Positions 44,471 through 54,621 of a stretch of DNA of 64,000 nt are shown piece by piece; position 1 is the stretch's first letter; each line of letters opens with the position of its first letter. A program made the position numbers and the translations under genes. The DNA comes from an uncultured Muribaculum sp. (GTDB lineage: Bacteria > Bacteroidota > Bacteroidia > Bacteroidales > Muribaculaceae): the NCBI GenBank assembly GCA_910589555.1, contig CAJUTE010000005.1, positions 1 through 64,000 of the forward strand, in the 5' to 3' direction. The notes beneath the pieces were generated by a model that was not told where the DNA came from, searched no databases, and worked only from the letters and a program-made list of their open reading frames with translations.

Positions 44471-44857
44471 ATGACACGAACTATTTTTTCTATTTTTATC
44501 GCATTGCTGAGTCTTACCGCATTTGCCGGCAACGACGCCAAAATCGTATTTGCCGACCCGGTCTATGATTTCGGCAACGTCAAGGAGAACGGAGGCATCG
44601 TATCACATGGATTTGTGGTCAAAAACACCGGTAAATCACCGCTGATAATCAAATCGGCGCGTGCATCATGCGGTTGCACAGTTCCTGAAATACCCAAAGA
44701 ACCGATCAAGCCGGGTGAGAGCGCCGTGCTAAAAGTGAGCTACGACCCCAAAGGCCGACCCGGTGAATTTGAAAAAAACATTCAGGTAAAATCCAATGCT
44801 AAAGACTCACGCGTCACTATCAAGATAAAAGGTGTGGTAATCCCTCAGGCAAAATAA
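44471..44857 (+). CDS. DUF1573 secreted protein (single domain)
   Basis: A 128-residue protein from the ATG at 44471, which gives a clean signal peptide (MTRTIFSIFIALLSLTAFAG); the 16 codons open upstream are not signal-like. One DUF1573 domain of the ASPM/Ig-like fold: YDFGNVKENGGIVSHGFVVKN, SARASCGCTVPEIPKEPI and SYDPKGRPGEF. Common in Bacteroidetes envelopes, function unknown. It lies 6 bp before a longer paralogue. Confidence 0.9.
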   Translation: MTRTIFSIFIALLSLTAFAGNDAKIVFADPVYDFGNVKENGGIVSHGFVVKNTGKSPLIIKSARASCGCTVPEIPKEPIKPGESAVLKVSYDPKGRPGEFEKNIQVKSNAKDSRVTIKIKGVVIPQAK

Positions 44858-44863
44858 TAAACG

Positions 44864-45940
44864 ATGAAAATACTACGAGTGTTGCCGGCAGCCGCATTGC
44901 TGGCATTATCGGCATTCAATGCCGCCGGCGCCACTTCGGCAAAGTGGCTTGAAACATCGCATGATTTCGGAGCCTTCGATGAGGACATGGGAAGAGTGTC
45001 GACCCACTTCCGCCTTGTCAACACCGGCGACGAGCCACTTATAATCTATGCAGCCCGAGCATCTTGCGGCTGCACAATACCATCATATACCAAAGAGCCG
45101 ATAGCTCCGGGCGACACCGCCACAATTAAGGTGGTATACGACCCGGCAGGACGACCGGGAAAGTTTGACAAGAAAGTCAAAGTTGAAACCAACGCAACTC
45201 CTCGACAAACAATCCTCGTGATAAAAGGAGTGGTGATCGGAGCCTCCAACACTCTGCGCGCGCGATTCCCCATTGAGGTCGGCAAGCTGAAATTACGCCG
45301 CGACATCGTACCGGTAGGTGAAATTCTGAAAGGAAGGACCAAAACCGCTTTCCTTGAAGGCTATAACCAAAGTCCCGACACCATACGCCCGTCTATAAAC
45401 GGACTGCCCAAATATATCACGGTGCAGACCGAGCCTCAATGCGTTCCTCCTGGCGAACAGGTCACATTCACTCTCTTCTACAATACTGCCGGTGAAAATG
45501 ACTGGGGACTCGCCACCCATGAGGCTACGATGAAATCTGACACCCGCGAAGCGGCTTCTCACATGATAAACGTAACCGCAATCATCAATGAGGACTTTTC
45601 AAAGATGACAAAAAGTGAGCTTGAAAAAGCTCCGAAAATAGCATTGTCAGATAGCCGCATTGATTTTGGTTCAGTCAAAAAAGGCGAAAAAAAATCAGGC
45701 GATATCAGCATTGACAATTTCGGCAAGAACGAGCTTATCATCAGAAAAATCAGTTCATCTGACCCTTGCGTGAGCGTAAAGGCATCAAAGACTAAAATAA
45801 AGGGTGGCGGGAATGCCGTTCTTAAAATAAACGCCGACACGTCAAAGAGCAACGACAAAATGCTTAATGCGCGAATAACTATAATAACCAACGACCCTGA
45901 CCGTCCGGTCTCCAACATCAGAGTCACCGGCGAGTATTAA
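44864..45940 (+). CDS. DUF1573 secreted protein (multi-domain)
   Basis: A 358-residue secreted protein (signal about 1-22). Its first domain closely matches the neighbouring DUF1573 protein (ARASCGCTIPSYTKEPI, VYDPAGRPGKFDKKV). A middle beta domain follows, and a second DUF1573-like domain lies near the C-terminus (RIDFGSVKKGEKKSGDISIDN, ARITIITNDPDRPVSNIRV). The tandem pair is probably a duplication. It is followed 30 bp later by meaB on the same strand. Confidence 0.88.
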   Translation: MKILRVLPAAALLALSAFNAAGATSAKWLETSHDFGAFDEDMGRVSTHFRLVNTGDEPLIIYAARASCGCTIPSYTKEPIAPGDTATIKVVYDPAGRPGKFDKKVKVETNATPRQTILVIKGVVIGASNTLRARFPIEVGKLKLRRDIVPVGEILKGRTKTAFLEGYNQSPDTIRPSINGLPKYITVQTEPQCVPPGEQVTFTLFYNTAGENDWGLATHEATMKSDTREAASHMINVTAIINEDFSKMTKSELEKAPKIALSDSRIDFGSVKKGEKKSGDISIDNFGKNELIIRKISSSDPCVSVKASKTKIKGGGNAVLKINADTSKSNDKMLNARITIITNDPDRPVSNIRVTGEY

Positions 45941-45970
45941 ACAGAGGTTGATTAAAATAGCTATAATATT

Positions 45971-47068
45971 ATGACCGACAATCATCACCATATAGAAAAC
46001 GACGAGCAATTCATAGGGCTTACCGTGAACAGCGGTGTTAAACAGCCTCCGGTAGTCAACCCCTATCTCAAGCCACGAAAGCGTCGCCCGCTACCTTCAG
46101 CCTCCGAGCTTGTGGAAGGGATTCTCAAAGGGGATGTCACAGTTCTAAGCCGCGCGGTGACTCTCGTTGAAAGCTTGTCGCCCGAACATCAGGCTGTAGC
46201 GCAGGAAGTGATTGAAAAATGCCTGCCTTACTCGGGCAACTCACGGAGAATAGGAATCACGGGGGTGCCGGGAGCAGGAAAATCAACATCAATCGACGTG
46301 TTCGGGCTCCATATTCTGAAAGATGGAGGCAAACTTGCCGTGCTCGCCATCGATCCGTCAAGCGAACGCACCAAAGGCTCCATCCTCGGCGACAAAACCC
46401 GAATGGAGCAGCTTGCCGTACATCCTGCGGCATTCATACGCCCCAGCCCATCGGCAGGCAGTCTGGGAGGAGTGGCTCGCAAAACACGCGAAACAATCGT
46501 GCTGTGTGAAGCTGCCGGATACAACAACATATTCGTAGAAACCGTGGGTGTGGGACAAAGCGAAACTGCCGTTCACTCCATGGTTGACTTCTTCCTGCTC
46601 ATACAGCTCGCCGGCACCGGAGATGAACTGCAAGGAATAAAGCGCGGCATAATGGAGATGGCTGACGGCATCGTGATCAACAAAGCCGACGGCGACAACA
46701 TCGACCGCGCCCGTCTCGCACAAGCACAATTCCGCAGCGCTCTTCACCTGTTCCCGCCCACAGCTTCGGGATGGAAACCGGAAGTGCTTTGTTATTCAGG
46801 ATACTACAATTTAGGAGTGCCTGAAGTGTGGGAAATGATCGACCGCTATTTCACGTTTGTCAAAGAAAACGGATATTTCGAGGTGAAACGACAGGAGCAG
46901 GCTCGCTACTGGATGTATGAGACTATCAATGAAAAACTCCGTCAACATTTTTACACCAACCCGGAAGTAGAAAAACTGCTGCAGGAAAAGGAGATGAAGG
47001 TTCTTGGCAATCAGCAAAGTTCATTCACAGCCGCCCGCGACGTTCTTGACTTCTACTTCAAAAAATAA
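45971..47068 (+). CDS. meaB: Methylmalonyl-CoA mutase-associated GTPase MeaB
   Basis: A 365-residue G3E-family GTPase that loads and protects the B12-dependent methylmalonyl-CoA mutase. It has Walker A GVPGAGKS at 98-105, then IDPSSERTKGSILGDKTRM, the switch region VETVGVGQSE, and the NKADG base-specificity motif. The N-terminal 40 residues are divergent and His-rich (DNHHHIEN). The mutase genes are not in this window. The cobalamin genes at 55536-63121 make the link to B12 relevant. Confidence 0.95.
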   Translation: MTDNHHHIENDEQFIGLTVNSGVKQPPVVNPYLKPRKRRPLPSASELVEGILKGDVTVLSRAVTLVESLSPEHQAVAQEVIEKCLPYSGNSRRIGITGVPGAGKSTSIDVFGLHILKDGGKLAVLAIDPSSERTKGSILGDKTRMEQLAVHPAAFIRPSPSAGSLGGVARKTRETIVLCEAAGYNNIFVETVGVGQSETAVHSMVDFFLLIQLAGTGDELQGIKRGIMEMADGIVINKADGDNIDRARLAQAQFRSALHLFPPTASGWKPEVLCYSGYYNLGVPEVWEMIDRYFTFVKENGYFEVKRQEQARYWMYETINEKLRQHFYTNPEVEKLLQEKEMKVLGNQQSSFTAARDVLDFYFKK

Positions 47069-47075
47069 ATCGCCT

Positions 47076-47621
47076 ATGTATATAGCTTCACAAAAACGCA
47101 AAGAGAATATCGCGGAATATTTGCTCTATATGTGGCAAATTGAGGATATTATCCGAGCCAACGGCATGGATCTCGACAAAATCAAGTCAAACGTGATCGA
47201 CCGGTTCACATTAAGCCCCGAGCAATACAAAGAGATGGCTGAATGGTATGAATCGCTGATCGACATGATGCACCGTGAGGATGTGACCGCTAGAGGCCAC
47301 CTTCAACTTAACAAAAACGTGCTCATTCAGCTCGACGATCTCCACCTGAGACTTCTCAAAGACCCCAAGCATCCCGACTATGCCGCAGAATTCTACAAGA
47401 CACTTCCATACATCGTGGAGCTGCGGTCAAAGCAGGGTGACAATAAAACCGATGAGATTGAAACGTGCTTCACAGCCCTGTACGGCGCTCTGATGCTAAA
47501 ATTAAGAGGCGTGGAAATATCTAAAGACACGGCTACGGCGCTCACTCAAATCTCACGATTCATCGCGTTGCTCGCACATTACTACCAGCTCGATCAGGAA
47601 GACAAGCTCGACGAAGAATAA
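47076..47621 (+). CDS. DUF4924 family protein
   Basis: A 181-residue cytoplasmic protein. The ATG at 47076 gives the conserved family start MYIASQKRKENIAEYLLYMWQ; the longer frame would overlap meaB by 65 bp. All-helical, with QIEDIIRANG and FYKTLPYIVELRSKQGD. Function unknown; conserved in Bacteroidales. It lies 7 bp downstream of meaB. Confidence 0.9.
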   Translation: MYIASQKRKENIAEYLLYMWQIEDIIRANGMDLDKIKSNVIDRFTLSPEQYKEMAEWYESLIDMMHREDVTARGHLQLNKNVLIQLDDLHLRLLKDPKHPDYAAEFYKTLPYIVELRSKQGDNKTDEIETCFTALYGALMLKLRGVEISKDTATALTQISRFIALLAHYYQLDQEDKLDEE

Positions 47622-47643
47622 AACACATAGTCATTCCCCAACA

Positions 47644-50600
47644 TCAAGGCTCTTTGGCTGCCGGCTCAACGGTAGATGAAGAGTCTTTTTCTTTTGAAGC
47701 TTTCTTCTGCTTATACTTGCGGCGAAGGCGTTTCCAGAAAGAGAATATATCGTCAAAATCACGCTTAAACACCACACCCACACCCTGCGTGGTCTGTGCC
47801 GACCGCAGATAGTAGTTTTGGTCATTGTATCGGTTATATGCCTTAAGCCTTATGTTTCCGGATTTATTCAACAGGTATTCAAGGTCGAAATCACCGATGA
47901 ATGAGTTATTATTGCTCATGGCATTGTCACGATAACCGAAATTGCCGTTGAACAGCAGCCTGTTGTCAAGAAGATAACTCGACAATGCGAGATCCACCTC
48001 CATGTCGCTGAAATCGCCCCTGTCACTGCGAATGTTGGGCGCGATGGTCCAATTATCGCTCAACTGTCCAAGCATTGACGTGAGCTGAGAGGATATAGTC
48101 GATGATGCTACCGACACAAGTTCATTTCCTTTTGTAGTCGATGCCATGTAATCGGGAGTATAGAACCGGTTCAAGGCAAGCAGATATATTATCTGACGGT
48201 TCATCATCTCCTCGGTGCTGACTATACTCTTCACCTTGCGGTAAGTGTCCTGCGTCAATGTCGGGAACTCAAGATCAAAATTTATATCGGGTTGCTGCAT
48301 ATCGCCCGACACTTTCAGCAGAGCGTGAACAGGCACATTGGTGCGCGTCAGCTCCCTGTCCTGAAGGAATGACTCATCAAGATCGCTGAGATTGGCGTTG
48401 ACCGAATACACCGCCTGGATATCCAGCACTGCATCAAGAGGATCGCCATGAAATGCGATTGAGCTTCCCGGCTTAATCGTAAAATCTTTTTTGATGATAT
48501 CCTGAAGAGTGAAATTATAGCTACCCTGAGTCAAGGTGTAAGTGCCATACATGAGCATATCATCATTCGTCGAGTTATATTCTATGCGCAGATTGCCGTT
48601 GCCTCGGGCTTTCATCTGGTCGCCACCCTCGGGATCAAGCACAAGCACCATCTCGCCGTTAGGATTGGCTTCAACTTGAAGATTCACTCTGTACACCGAT
48701 GGATTCTCCTCCTCACGGCGCAGCCGCTCATAATGCTCCTTCAAGCGTTTTATCGACGCGGCGCGCGGATCCTCGACCGACAGCAGCAAGTCGCCGGTAA
48801 GCGCATCACGATCATTGAATGTCATGAATGTATATTCATCAGCCGCTTCAGTGTCAGAAAGCACAAAATGGAACTCCGATTTAGGAGCTGTGGAGATATC
48901 CACATTGACATCAATAAATCCGGGGACACCCTTTATCAATGCCATACCATTGCAAAACACTTTCCCGAACCACACCGGATTTATATTTTTCGTGACGTCA
49001 AAGCAAAGGAAATTACGGGCATTGGACACCCTGAACTCAAATTCAGGACGCTTGAAACACTCGTGGGTCACCCAACCGTCGAGCTTCGCCTTATTGCCAT
49101 AGTCATCATATAGAGTCACATCGCCGAAAGATATCCTGCCCGGGGTGAGATGTATAGAGTCGGTAGTAGAATAATAAGTGTTGGTTATGTCGAGCTTAAG
49201 TTTCAGATCTTCGGCATATATCTCGCCCGTCATATCAATCAGTTTGAATGTACCGAAGAGCCGTGCGTCGCCCGACGCATAGCCGCTCACCGATGATGTG
49301 AACGCCTCCATATAAGGCTTCATGAAACCCACATCGAGTTTATCGGCTTTAAACCGGAAATCCAGCGCCTCAGCCATCGGATATATGATTCCGTTGACCG
49401 CCGACCGCCGTCCATTGGGCTGCAATATGTCGGCATCAATCGTCACGCCCTTCCGGTCATTATCCCACCGGCTTACAATATCGGCATCGCCGAGCAAAGA
49501 CTTGTTGTAACAAAAATCCTTCACATGAAGATTGGGAGTGTCAAGCCTCGGTTCTTTCGACATAAGATTCCTTGCATAGAAATCGCCTGTTGCCGTTCCA
49601 CCGAAGTCGACATTGCTTATCGCAAGCGTTTCAAACACGTAGTCAAGGCTCATGGCGTTCAGGTTCAATGTGAGCACATCGTCAGGATTATCCGACACCA
49701 CACCGCTTATCTTTACAAATTGCCCCGACCGTCCTACATCGATATCATTCACATGAATCTTTCCATGAGCGATATCCACCGATGCCGGTTGCACCACCCA
49801 TGCAGTATCGTTTATCACAAAATGGCTCTTCTGTATTCCGACATTCACATCTATTCCGCCGAATTTACACTCTTTAAAAAGCGTTGAAAGCCCGATCAAT
49901 CCGTCAAAGCGTCGCTTTCCCTCTATGTCCCATGCTATCTGGGAGTCCAGCACATCATTCCGTCCATGTCCGGTCACTTCAAGTGTAGCCGCTCCATTTT
50001 TTGTGGGATATAGCGTGGTAAGGAACAGATCGGCAGCCCCCTCCTCTCCATCGACATTGAATTGCAGTGAAGTCTTGTCGATGAATTTATCCTTCTTCAG
50101 CAGATACGGAGCATCAACAGTGAGCCTCATATTGCGTGTGGCGGTATTCAGAGTGCTCTCTATAGTGACCGGATGAAGCACCTTGACCGGCGACTTGAAA
50201 AATTCAAGCCACTTATTTGTAATGTCATTTTCCCTAAGTTCAAAATTGAGAGTGAGATCCACATTATTATCCTCATCGGGCACATACTCTCCGGCAGGAA
50301 TCAACGCGGGAAAAACGGCATACAGCAAGTGTTTACCGGCAGGCACAATGTCCTTAAACCGGTAATGCCCCGACAGCTGACCCTCAAATATGTCGGAACG
50401 CAGCACGATGAACTGCGGGGTGGTAGTGCCTGATGCAAGCAGAGTGAGATGACTCAACCCCACGCCATTGCCGGCGGCATCTTTAAAACTAAGCCTCGAC
50501 AATTCAGCCTTTCCATCGGCATGGTCGGGATTATGCCCCTTAATCTTGACATCGATATCTGATGCAAGCGAATAACCCGGATGTGACTGTATCAGATGCA

Positions 50601-52206
50601 GAGCATGAGGATTGAAGTCCTTCACATAGCCTTCGACATCACACGTGAGCATCTTCTCGGAAAAGTCAGCCCACCCTTCAAGCTTCACCTTCACATTGTC
50701 ATCATCCACGGTAAAGGCTCCGTCAATGCGCCGTTTATCGACATTGCCATGGAAAGTGGCATTGCCATATTCATAATCTTTGAAGATAAACCGGTCAAGA
50801 TTTATGTCAAAGTCGCCATTCACTTCCCCGCCTTTCAAAACAGCATCGGCGTCGATGCTTGCCGACAATGTCCCGAAATCTTTCTTATCAAGAAGCGTAC
50901 CAAGATCAAAAGAATCGATATCGATGTTTCCGAGCAGGAAACGACTGCCTGTAATTGAATCAAGGCGATAGGCGGCATCGACATCCACCGAACCGATCGC
51001 AGTGGCAAGATGCCCGTCGCATACAGCTTCGTTAAGTTTTCCGTCGAAAACTCCACTGTACCGGAAATCACCCACACGTGAAATCAATCCGAGCAGATTG
51101 CGGTTGTCACCAACAAACGACGTTATCAACGGCAAATAGCGCGATGGCTTCACCGACAACTCCATTTCCGGCAACTCAACCTCAAGGGCTTTTATGTCTG
51201 GCAAACCAGACACTTTTCCTTTGAGCTGAAAATCTATGCCTCCATTGGGGGTTTGTGCCGAAAATGAGTGTACATCCAAATCCGATATGCGCCCCGACAT
51301 CTTGCCATTCAACGCAAGCGACACCCACTGGGCGTCAAGCTGCGGCACAAAAGGCACGGCGTCGGAAGTGGATATCCGGCTTCCGGGAAGAAACTCAAGT
51401 TCTACGGGAATGTCAAATATCTCCTTGCCCAAATTTTTGAGACTGCTGCAATGCAACGCGATAGGGCCGAGAGCTATTCTTGATTCCGAGAGCTTCAAGT
51501 CAAAATCATCCACAGCCACAAGCGTGTCGGTGATCAAGATTTTTCCGCTAAGCGACTCAACATACAACCCCGACCGCTCTTTCAGCGCGATACGCTTCAA
51601 GTCGATGCGGTAATTGTCATTCCTTATCTCCGGAAGATATATGTCGGCTTTAATATCGCTTATCTCGATGTGATTTTTATCAAACCGATTAAGATGCGGC
51701 TCAGAAAGCACATCATACCTTATGCCGGCTTTTCGGATTACGATATTGTTTATGCGCAAATCATACTGAGCAGGCGGCTTATTATCATCCTTTGACGACA
51801 AACGGTCAATGATGGGCTGTATATTGAGCGGCGCGTTGGCAGAATCTTTCCATAACCGAGCCTCAAGCCCGAGAATCTCAGCATAAGAAAAGATGAGCCG
51901 GCGTTTTACCAACAGCTTCGACATGACAATCCTCGCTCCTATGCGGTCAGCGCGCAGAATGGTGTCATTGAGAGAATCACGCACGATTACATTCTTGAGC
52001 GTCAACTTATTGAATGGAGCAAAATCGACATTGCCTATCTCCACATCAGCTCCAAGCAACTTGCTCAATTCATTTTCGGCAATATCTCCCACTCCCCGCT
52101 GCACTCCGCTTACCGACAATACCAGATACAACACCAATGGACCGATAATCGCAAATGCGAATACAGTCACAAACAGCGCCCTGAGTATGTTGTAGATTTT
52201 TGTCAT
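47644..52206 (-). CDS. tamB: TamB/DUF490 translocation and assembly module protein
   Basis: A 1520-residue AsmA-like giant anchored by one N-terminal membrane helix (about 10-32), with repeated beta-groove units along its length. The C-terminal DUF490 domain (about 1130-1480) includes RVNLQVEANPNGEMVLVLDP, YTLTQGSYNFTLQDIIKKDFTIKPGS and the terminal TTQGVGVVFKRDFD. Such proteins span the periplasm as a hydrophobic channel for phospholipid or barrel assembly. No TamA (BamA-like) gene is adjacent. A minus-strand TAATTTTG box at 52226-52219 is the likely -7 element. Confidence 0.92.
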   Translation of the reverse strand: MTKIYNILRALFVTVFAFAIIGPLVLYLVLSVSGVQRGVGDIAENELSKLLGADVEIGNVDFAPFNKLTLKNVIVRDSLNDTILRADRIGARIVMSKLLVKRRLIFSYAEILGLEARLWKDSANAPLNIQPIIDRLSSKDDNKPPAQYDLRINNIVIRKAGIRYDVLSEPHLNRFDKNHIEISDIKADIYLPEIRNDNYRIDLKRIALKERSGLYVESLSGKILITDTLVAVDDFDLKLSESRIALGPIALHCSSLKNLGKEIFDIPVELEFLPGSRISTSDAVPFVPQLDAQWVSLALNGKMSGRISDLDVHSFSAQTPNGGIDFQLKGKVSGLPDIKALEVELPEMELSVKPSRYLPLITSFVGDNRNLLGLISRVGDFRYSGVFDGKLNEAVCDGHLATAIGSVDVDAAYRLDSITGSRFLLGNIDIDSFDLGTLLDKKDFGTLSASIDADAVLKGGEVNGDFDINLDRFIFKDYEYGNATFHGNVDKRRIDGAFTVDDDNVKVKLEGWADFSEKMLTCDVEGYVKDFNPHALHLIQSHPGYSLASDIDVKIKGHNPDHADGKAELSRLSFKDAAGNGVGLSHLTLLASGTTTPQFIVLRSDIFEGQLSGHYRFKDIVPAGKHLLYAVFPALIPAGEYVPDEDNNVDLTLNFELRENDITNKWLEFFKSPVKVLHPVTIESTLNTATRNMRLTVDAPYLLKKDKFIDKTSLQFNVDGEEGAADLFLTTLYPTKNGAATLEVTGHGRNDVLDSQIAWDIEGKRRFDGLIGLSTLFKECKFGGIDVNVGIQKSHFVINDTAWVVQPASVDIAHGKIHVNDIDVGRSGQFVKISGVVSDNPDDVLTLNLNAMSLDYVFETLAISNVDFGGTATGDFYARNLMSKEPRLDTPNLHVKDFCYNKSLLGDADIVSRWDNDRKGVTIDADILQPNGRRSAVNGIIYPMAEALDFRFKADKLDVGFMKPYMEAFTSSVSGYASGDARLFGTFKLIDMTGEIYAEDLKLKLDITNTYYSTTDSIHLTPGRISFGDVTLYDDYGNKAKLDGWVTHECFKRPEFEFRVSNARNFLCFDVTKNINPVWFGKVFCNGMALIKGVPGFIDVNVDISTAPKSEFHFVLSDTEAADEYTFMTFNDRDALTGDLLLSVEDPRAASIKRLKEHYERLRREEENPSVYRVNLQVEANPNGEMVLVLDPEGGDQMKARGNGNLRIEYNSTNDDMLMYGTYTLTQGSYNFTLQDIIKKDFTIKPGSSIAFHGDPLDAVLDIQAVYSVNANLSDLDESFLQDRELTRTNVPVHALLKVSGDMQQPDINFDLEFPTLTQDTYRKVKSIVSTEEMMNRQIIYLLALNRFYTPDYMASTTKGNELVSVASSTISSQLTSMLGQLSDNWTIAPNIRSDRGDFSDMEVDLALSSYLLDNRLLFNGNFGYRDNAMSNNNSFIGDFDLEYLLNKSGNIRLKAYNRYNDQNYYLRSAQTTQGVGVVFKRDFDDIFSFWKRLRRKYKQKKASKEKDSSSTVEPAAKEP

Positions 52207-52218
52207 ATAATATTATTG

Positions 52219-52226
52219 CAAAATTA
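52219..52226 (-). promoter_or_regulatory. Candidate -7 box for tamB
   Basis: TAATTTTG on the minus strand, 13 bp from the start at 52206; the leader would be very short. It is 45 bp from the divergent tsaD -7 box. Confidence 0.45.
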
Positions 52227-52270
52227 AGCATTTTTTTCTCCTCTTAGGCGCTTGTTTCAAAAATTCTGGC

Positions 52271-52278
52271 TAAGTTTG
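52271..52278 (+). promoter_or_regulatory. Candidate -7 box for the tsaD operon
   Basis: TAAGTTTG fits TAnnTTTG and lies 22 bp upstream of the tsaD ATG at 52300. The nearest TTG upstream gives a 16-base spacer. The candidate lies inside the longer open frame, which supports the shorter start. Confidence 0.6.
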
Positions 52279-52299
52279 CACTCTAAAACAAGACTTTTT

Positions 52300-53316
52300 A
52301 TGAGCACAATAATATTGGGGATTGAATCATCATGCGATGACACATCGGCTGCCGTCATAAAAGACGGAATCCTTCTGAGCAATGTCATTGCAAGTCAGAA
52401 AGTGCACGAGGAATATGGAGGCGTAGTCCCTGAACTCGCATCGAGGGCACACCAGCAAAACATAGTGCCGGTGGTGGACACGGCTATAAAGCGTGCGGGA
52501 ATCGACAAGAGCGAAATTTCCGCCATCGCATTTACCCGCGGTCCGGGCTTGCTCGGCTCGCTGCTCGTTGGCACTTCATTCGCTAAAGGCCTCTCACTGG
52601 GACTGAACATTCCGCTTGTAGATGTGAACCATCTCCACGGTCACGTGCTGTCGCATTTTGTGAAAAGACAGGAATCTGACACTGTTCCGGAATTTCCTTA
52701 TCTATGCCTACTTATTTCAGGTGGCAATTCACAGCTCATCCACGTGCGCAGCCCTTACGACATGGAGGTGATAGGAAAAACCATCGACGATGCTGCCGGC
52801 GAAGCTTTCGACAAGTGTGCCAAAGTCATGGGACTCCCTTATCCCGGAGGTCCGCACATTGACCGTCTTGCCGCTGAAGGCGACGCTTCGCGGTTCAAAT
52901 TCTCAAAGCCCCACATCCAGGGCCTCGACTACAGTTTCAGCGGATTGAAGACCTCGTTTCTGTACACACTGCGTGACAATCTTAAGACCGATCCCGATTT
53001 TATCGAGAAGAATAAAGCCGATCTTGCGGCATCGCTCCAACGCACAATTATCGAAATACTACTTGACAAACTAAAAAAAGCGGTGAAACTCACCGGAGTC
53101 TCTACTGTTGCAATAGGCGGAGGCGTGTCGGCTAACTCAGGTGTGCGCGAGGCTATAGCCGAATATTGCCGAAAGAATTCGCTGAACGCATTCATCCCGG
53201 AAAGAGCATTCACCACCGACAATGCTGCCATGGTGGCTATTGCCGGATATTTCAAATATCTGAATCAGGATTTCTGCAAACTTGATGAAGCTCCTTATGC
53301 GAGAGTCACAATTTAA
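52300..53316 (+). CDS. tsaD: tRNA threonylcarbamoyladenosine transferase TsaD
   Basis: A 338-residue enzyme that transfers threonylcarbamoyl to A37 of ANN-decoding tRNAs. The ATG at 52300 gives the canonical start MSTIILGIESSCDDT; the 16 upstream open codons overlap the promoter. The metal-binding HLHGH is preserved in VDVNHLHGHVLSHF, and the ATP-binding GGGVSANSGVRE and late TDNAAMVA are present. First gene of a seven-gene operon. Confidence 0.97.
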   Translation: MSTIILGIESSCDDTSAAVIKDGILLSNVIASQKVHEEYGGVVPELASRAHQQNIVPVVDTAIKRAGIDKSEISAIAFTRGPGLLGSLLVGTSFAKGLSLGLNIPLVDVNHLHGHVLSHFVKRQESDTVPEFPYLCLLISGGNSQLIHVRSPYDMEVIGKTIDDAAGEAFDKCAKVMGLPYPGGPHIDRLAAEGDASRFKFSKPHIQGLDYSFSGLKTSFLYTLRDNLKTDPDFIEKNKADLAASLQRTIIEILLDKLKKAVKLTGVSTVAIGGGVSANSGVREAIAEYCRKNSLNAFIPERAFTTDNAAMVAIAGYFKYLNQDFCKLDEAPYARVTI

Positions 53317-53344
53317 AACCCGTTAATAACAACACATAACCACA

Positions 53345-54607
53345 ATGCAAGTATCAATAGTCGTAATAGGTAAAGAACTGCTGTTAGGACAGGTGATCGA
53401 TACCAACTCTTCCGACATATCACATCGTCTCGATCCTCTTGGGTGGCAAGTAGGCGACATACAGACAGTCGATGATGACGCTTATCAAATAACCCGTGCC
53501 ATAGACCGCGCTTTTGAGTCGAGCGACGTTGTCATAACTACCGGCGGACTCGGACCCACGAAAGATGACATAACCAAGCAGACACTCTGCAACTATTTTG
53601 GCGGAGAACTCGTGCATGACGCTTCAGTGCTGGAAACAGTGAAACGCGTCATCGCGCGTCGCGGACTCGAACTAAATGACCTCACCGCCAAGCAAGCTAT
53701 GGTGCCTTCGTCGTGCCGTGTGATACAAAACGAGGTAGGCACAGCTCCCATCATGTGGTTTGAGCGCGACGGCAAAGTCTTGGTGACACTGCCGGGAGTG
53801 CCATTTGAGACTCGCGAGATGCTCGACCGCCAAGTGATTCCGCAACTCATCAAGCGCTTTCCTTCAAAAATGAATTACGAGCACCGCACGGTAATGGTGG
53901 TGGGATACAGCGAATCGCTTCTCGCCATGAAGATTGAAGAGTGGGAAAACTCCCTGCCTCCATATCTTCATCTTGCCTATCTTCCTAAACCTGGGCTTGT
54001 GAGACTTCGCATCGATGGAGCTCACACCGACAATCCGCTTCTCATAAGCGAGATAAACCACTATCACTCCATGCTGTGCAATCTGCTTGGCGAAAATGTG
54101 CTATGCAATGCCGACATCCCGGTCGAAGAGATTCTGCTACAGGAATTGGAGGCGCGCGGATTGTCAATCGCAACAGCCGAAAGCTGCACAGGCGGCAACA
54201 TAGCCCATCTGCTCACATCTGTGCCGGGGAGCTCGAAAGTTTTCAACGGAAGTGTCGTGGCATACTCTAATGAAGTTAAAGAGCATTTGCTCGGAGTGAA
54301 CGCCGACACCCTTGCCGCTCATGGAGCTGTAAGCATCCCGGTAGTTGAAGAGATGGCGACAGGAGCTTGCAAAGCGCTCGGCACCGATTGCGCGATAGCC
54401 ACATCGGGCATAGCAGGACCTTCGGGAGCAACCGACGGAAAACCTGTCGGAACCGTGTGCATCGCCATCAAGACTCCCGAAGAGATTTTCTCGTTCACCC
54501 ATCATTTTCCGGGCAACAGGCAGCGTGTCATCATCCGTGCGTCAATGACAGCGATGATCGCCGCGATAGAGAAGATAAGAGCGCTCCCCCGCTACTCAGT
54601 AGAATAA
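53345..54607 (+). CDS. cinA: CinA family nicotinamide-nucleotide amidohydrolase
   Basis: A 420-residue two-domain protein. The N-terminal molybdopterin-binding-like domain covers about 1-170 (VVIGKELLLGQVIDTNS, ITTGGLGPTKDDITKQTL). The C-terminal amidohydrolase domain runs from about 255 (LSIATAESCTGGNIAHLL...VVAYSNEVKEHLLGV, AIATSGIAGPSGATDGKPVG). It recycles NMN to nicotinate mononucleotide. That product feeds the same nicotinate pool used by CobT downstream, an interesting functional link in the operon. It lies 28 bp after tsaD and 14 bp before the beta-lactamase. Confidence 0.95.
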   Translation: MQVSIVVIGKELLLGQVIDTNSSDISHRLDPLGWQVGDIQTVDDDAYQITRAIDRAFESSDVVITTGGLGPTKDDITKQTLCNYFGGELVHDASVLETVKRVIARRGLELNDLTAKQAMVPSSCRVIQNEVGTAPIMWFERDGKVLVTLPGVPFETREMLDRQVIPQLIKRFPSKMNYEHRTVMVVGYSESLLAMKIEEWENSLPPYLHLAYLPKPGLVRLRIDGAHTDNPLLISEINHYHSMLCNLLGENVLCNADIPVEEILLQELEARGLSIATAESCTGGNIAHLLTSVPGSSKVFNGSVVAYSNEVKEHLLGVNADTLAAHGAVSIPVVEEMATGACKALGTDCAIATSGIAGPSGATDGKPVGTVCIAIKTPEEIFSFTHHFPGNRQRVIIRASMTAMIAAIEKIRALPRYSVE

Positions 54608-54621
54608 CATCAGGCTCAACC

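Noticed and set aside
54367..54621. N-terminal extension of the beta-lactamase by 85 codons
   Set aside because: It lies inside cinA in another frame, is Arg/His/Ser-rich, and would bury the lipobox that starts at the ATG at 54622.
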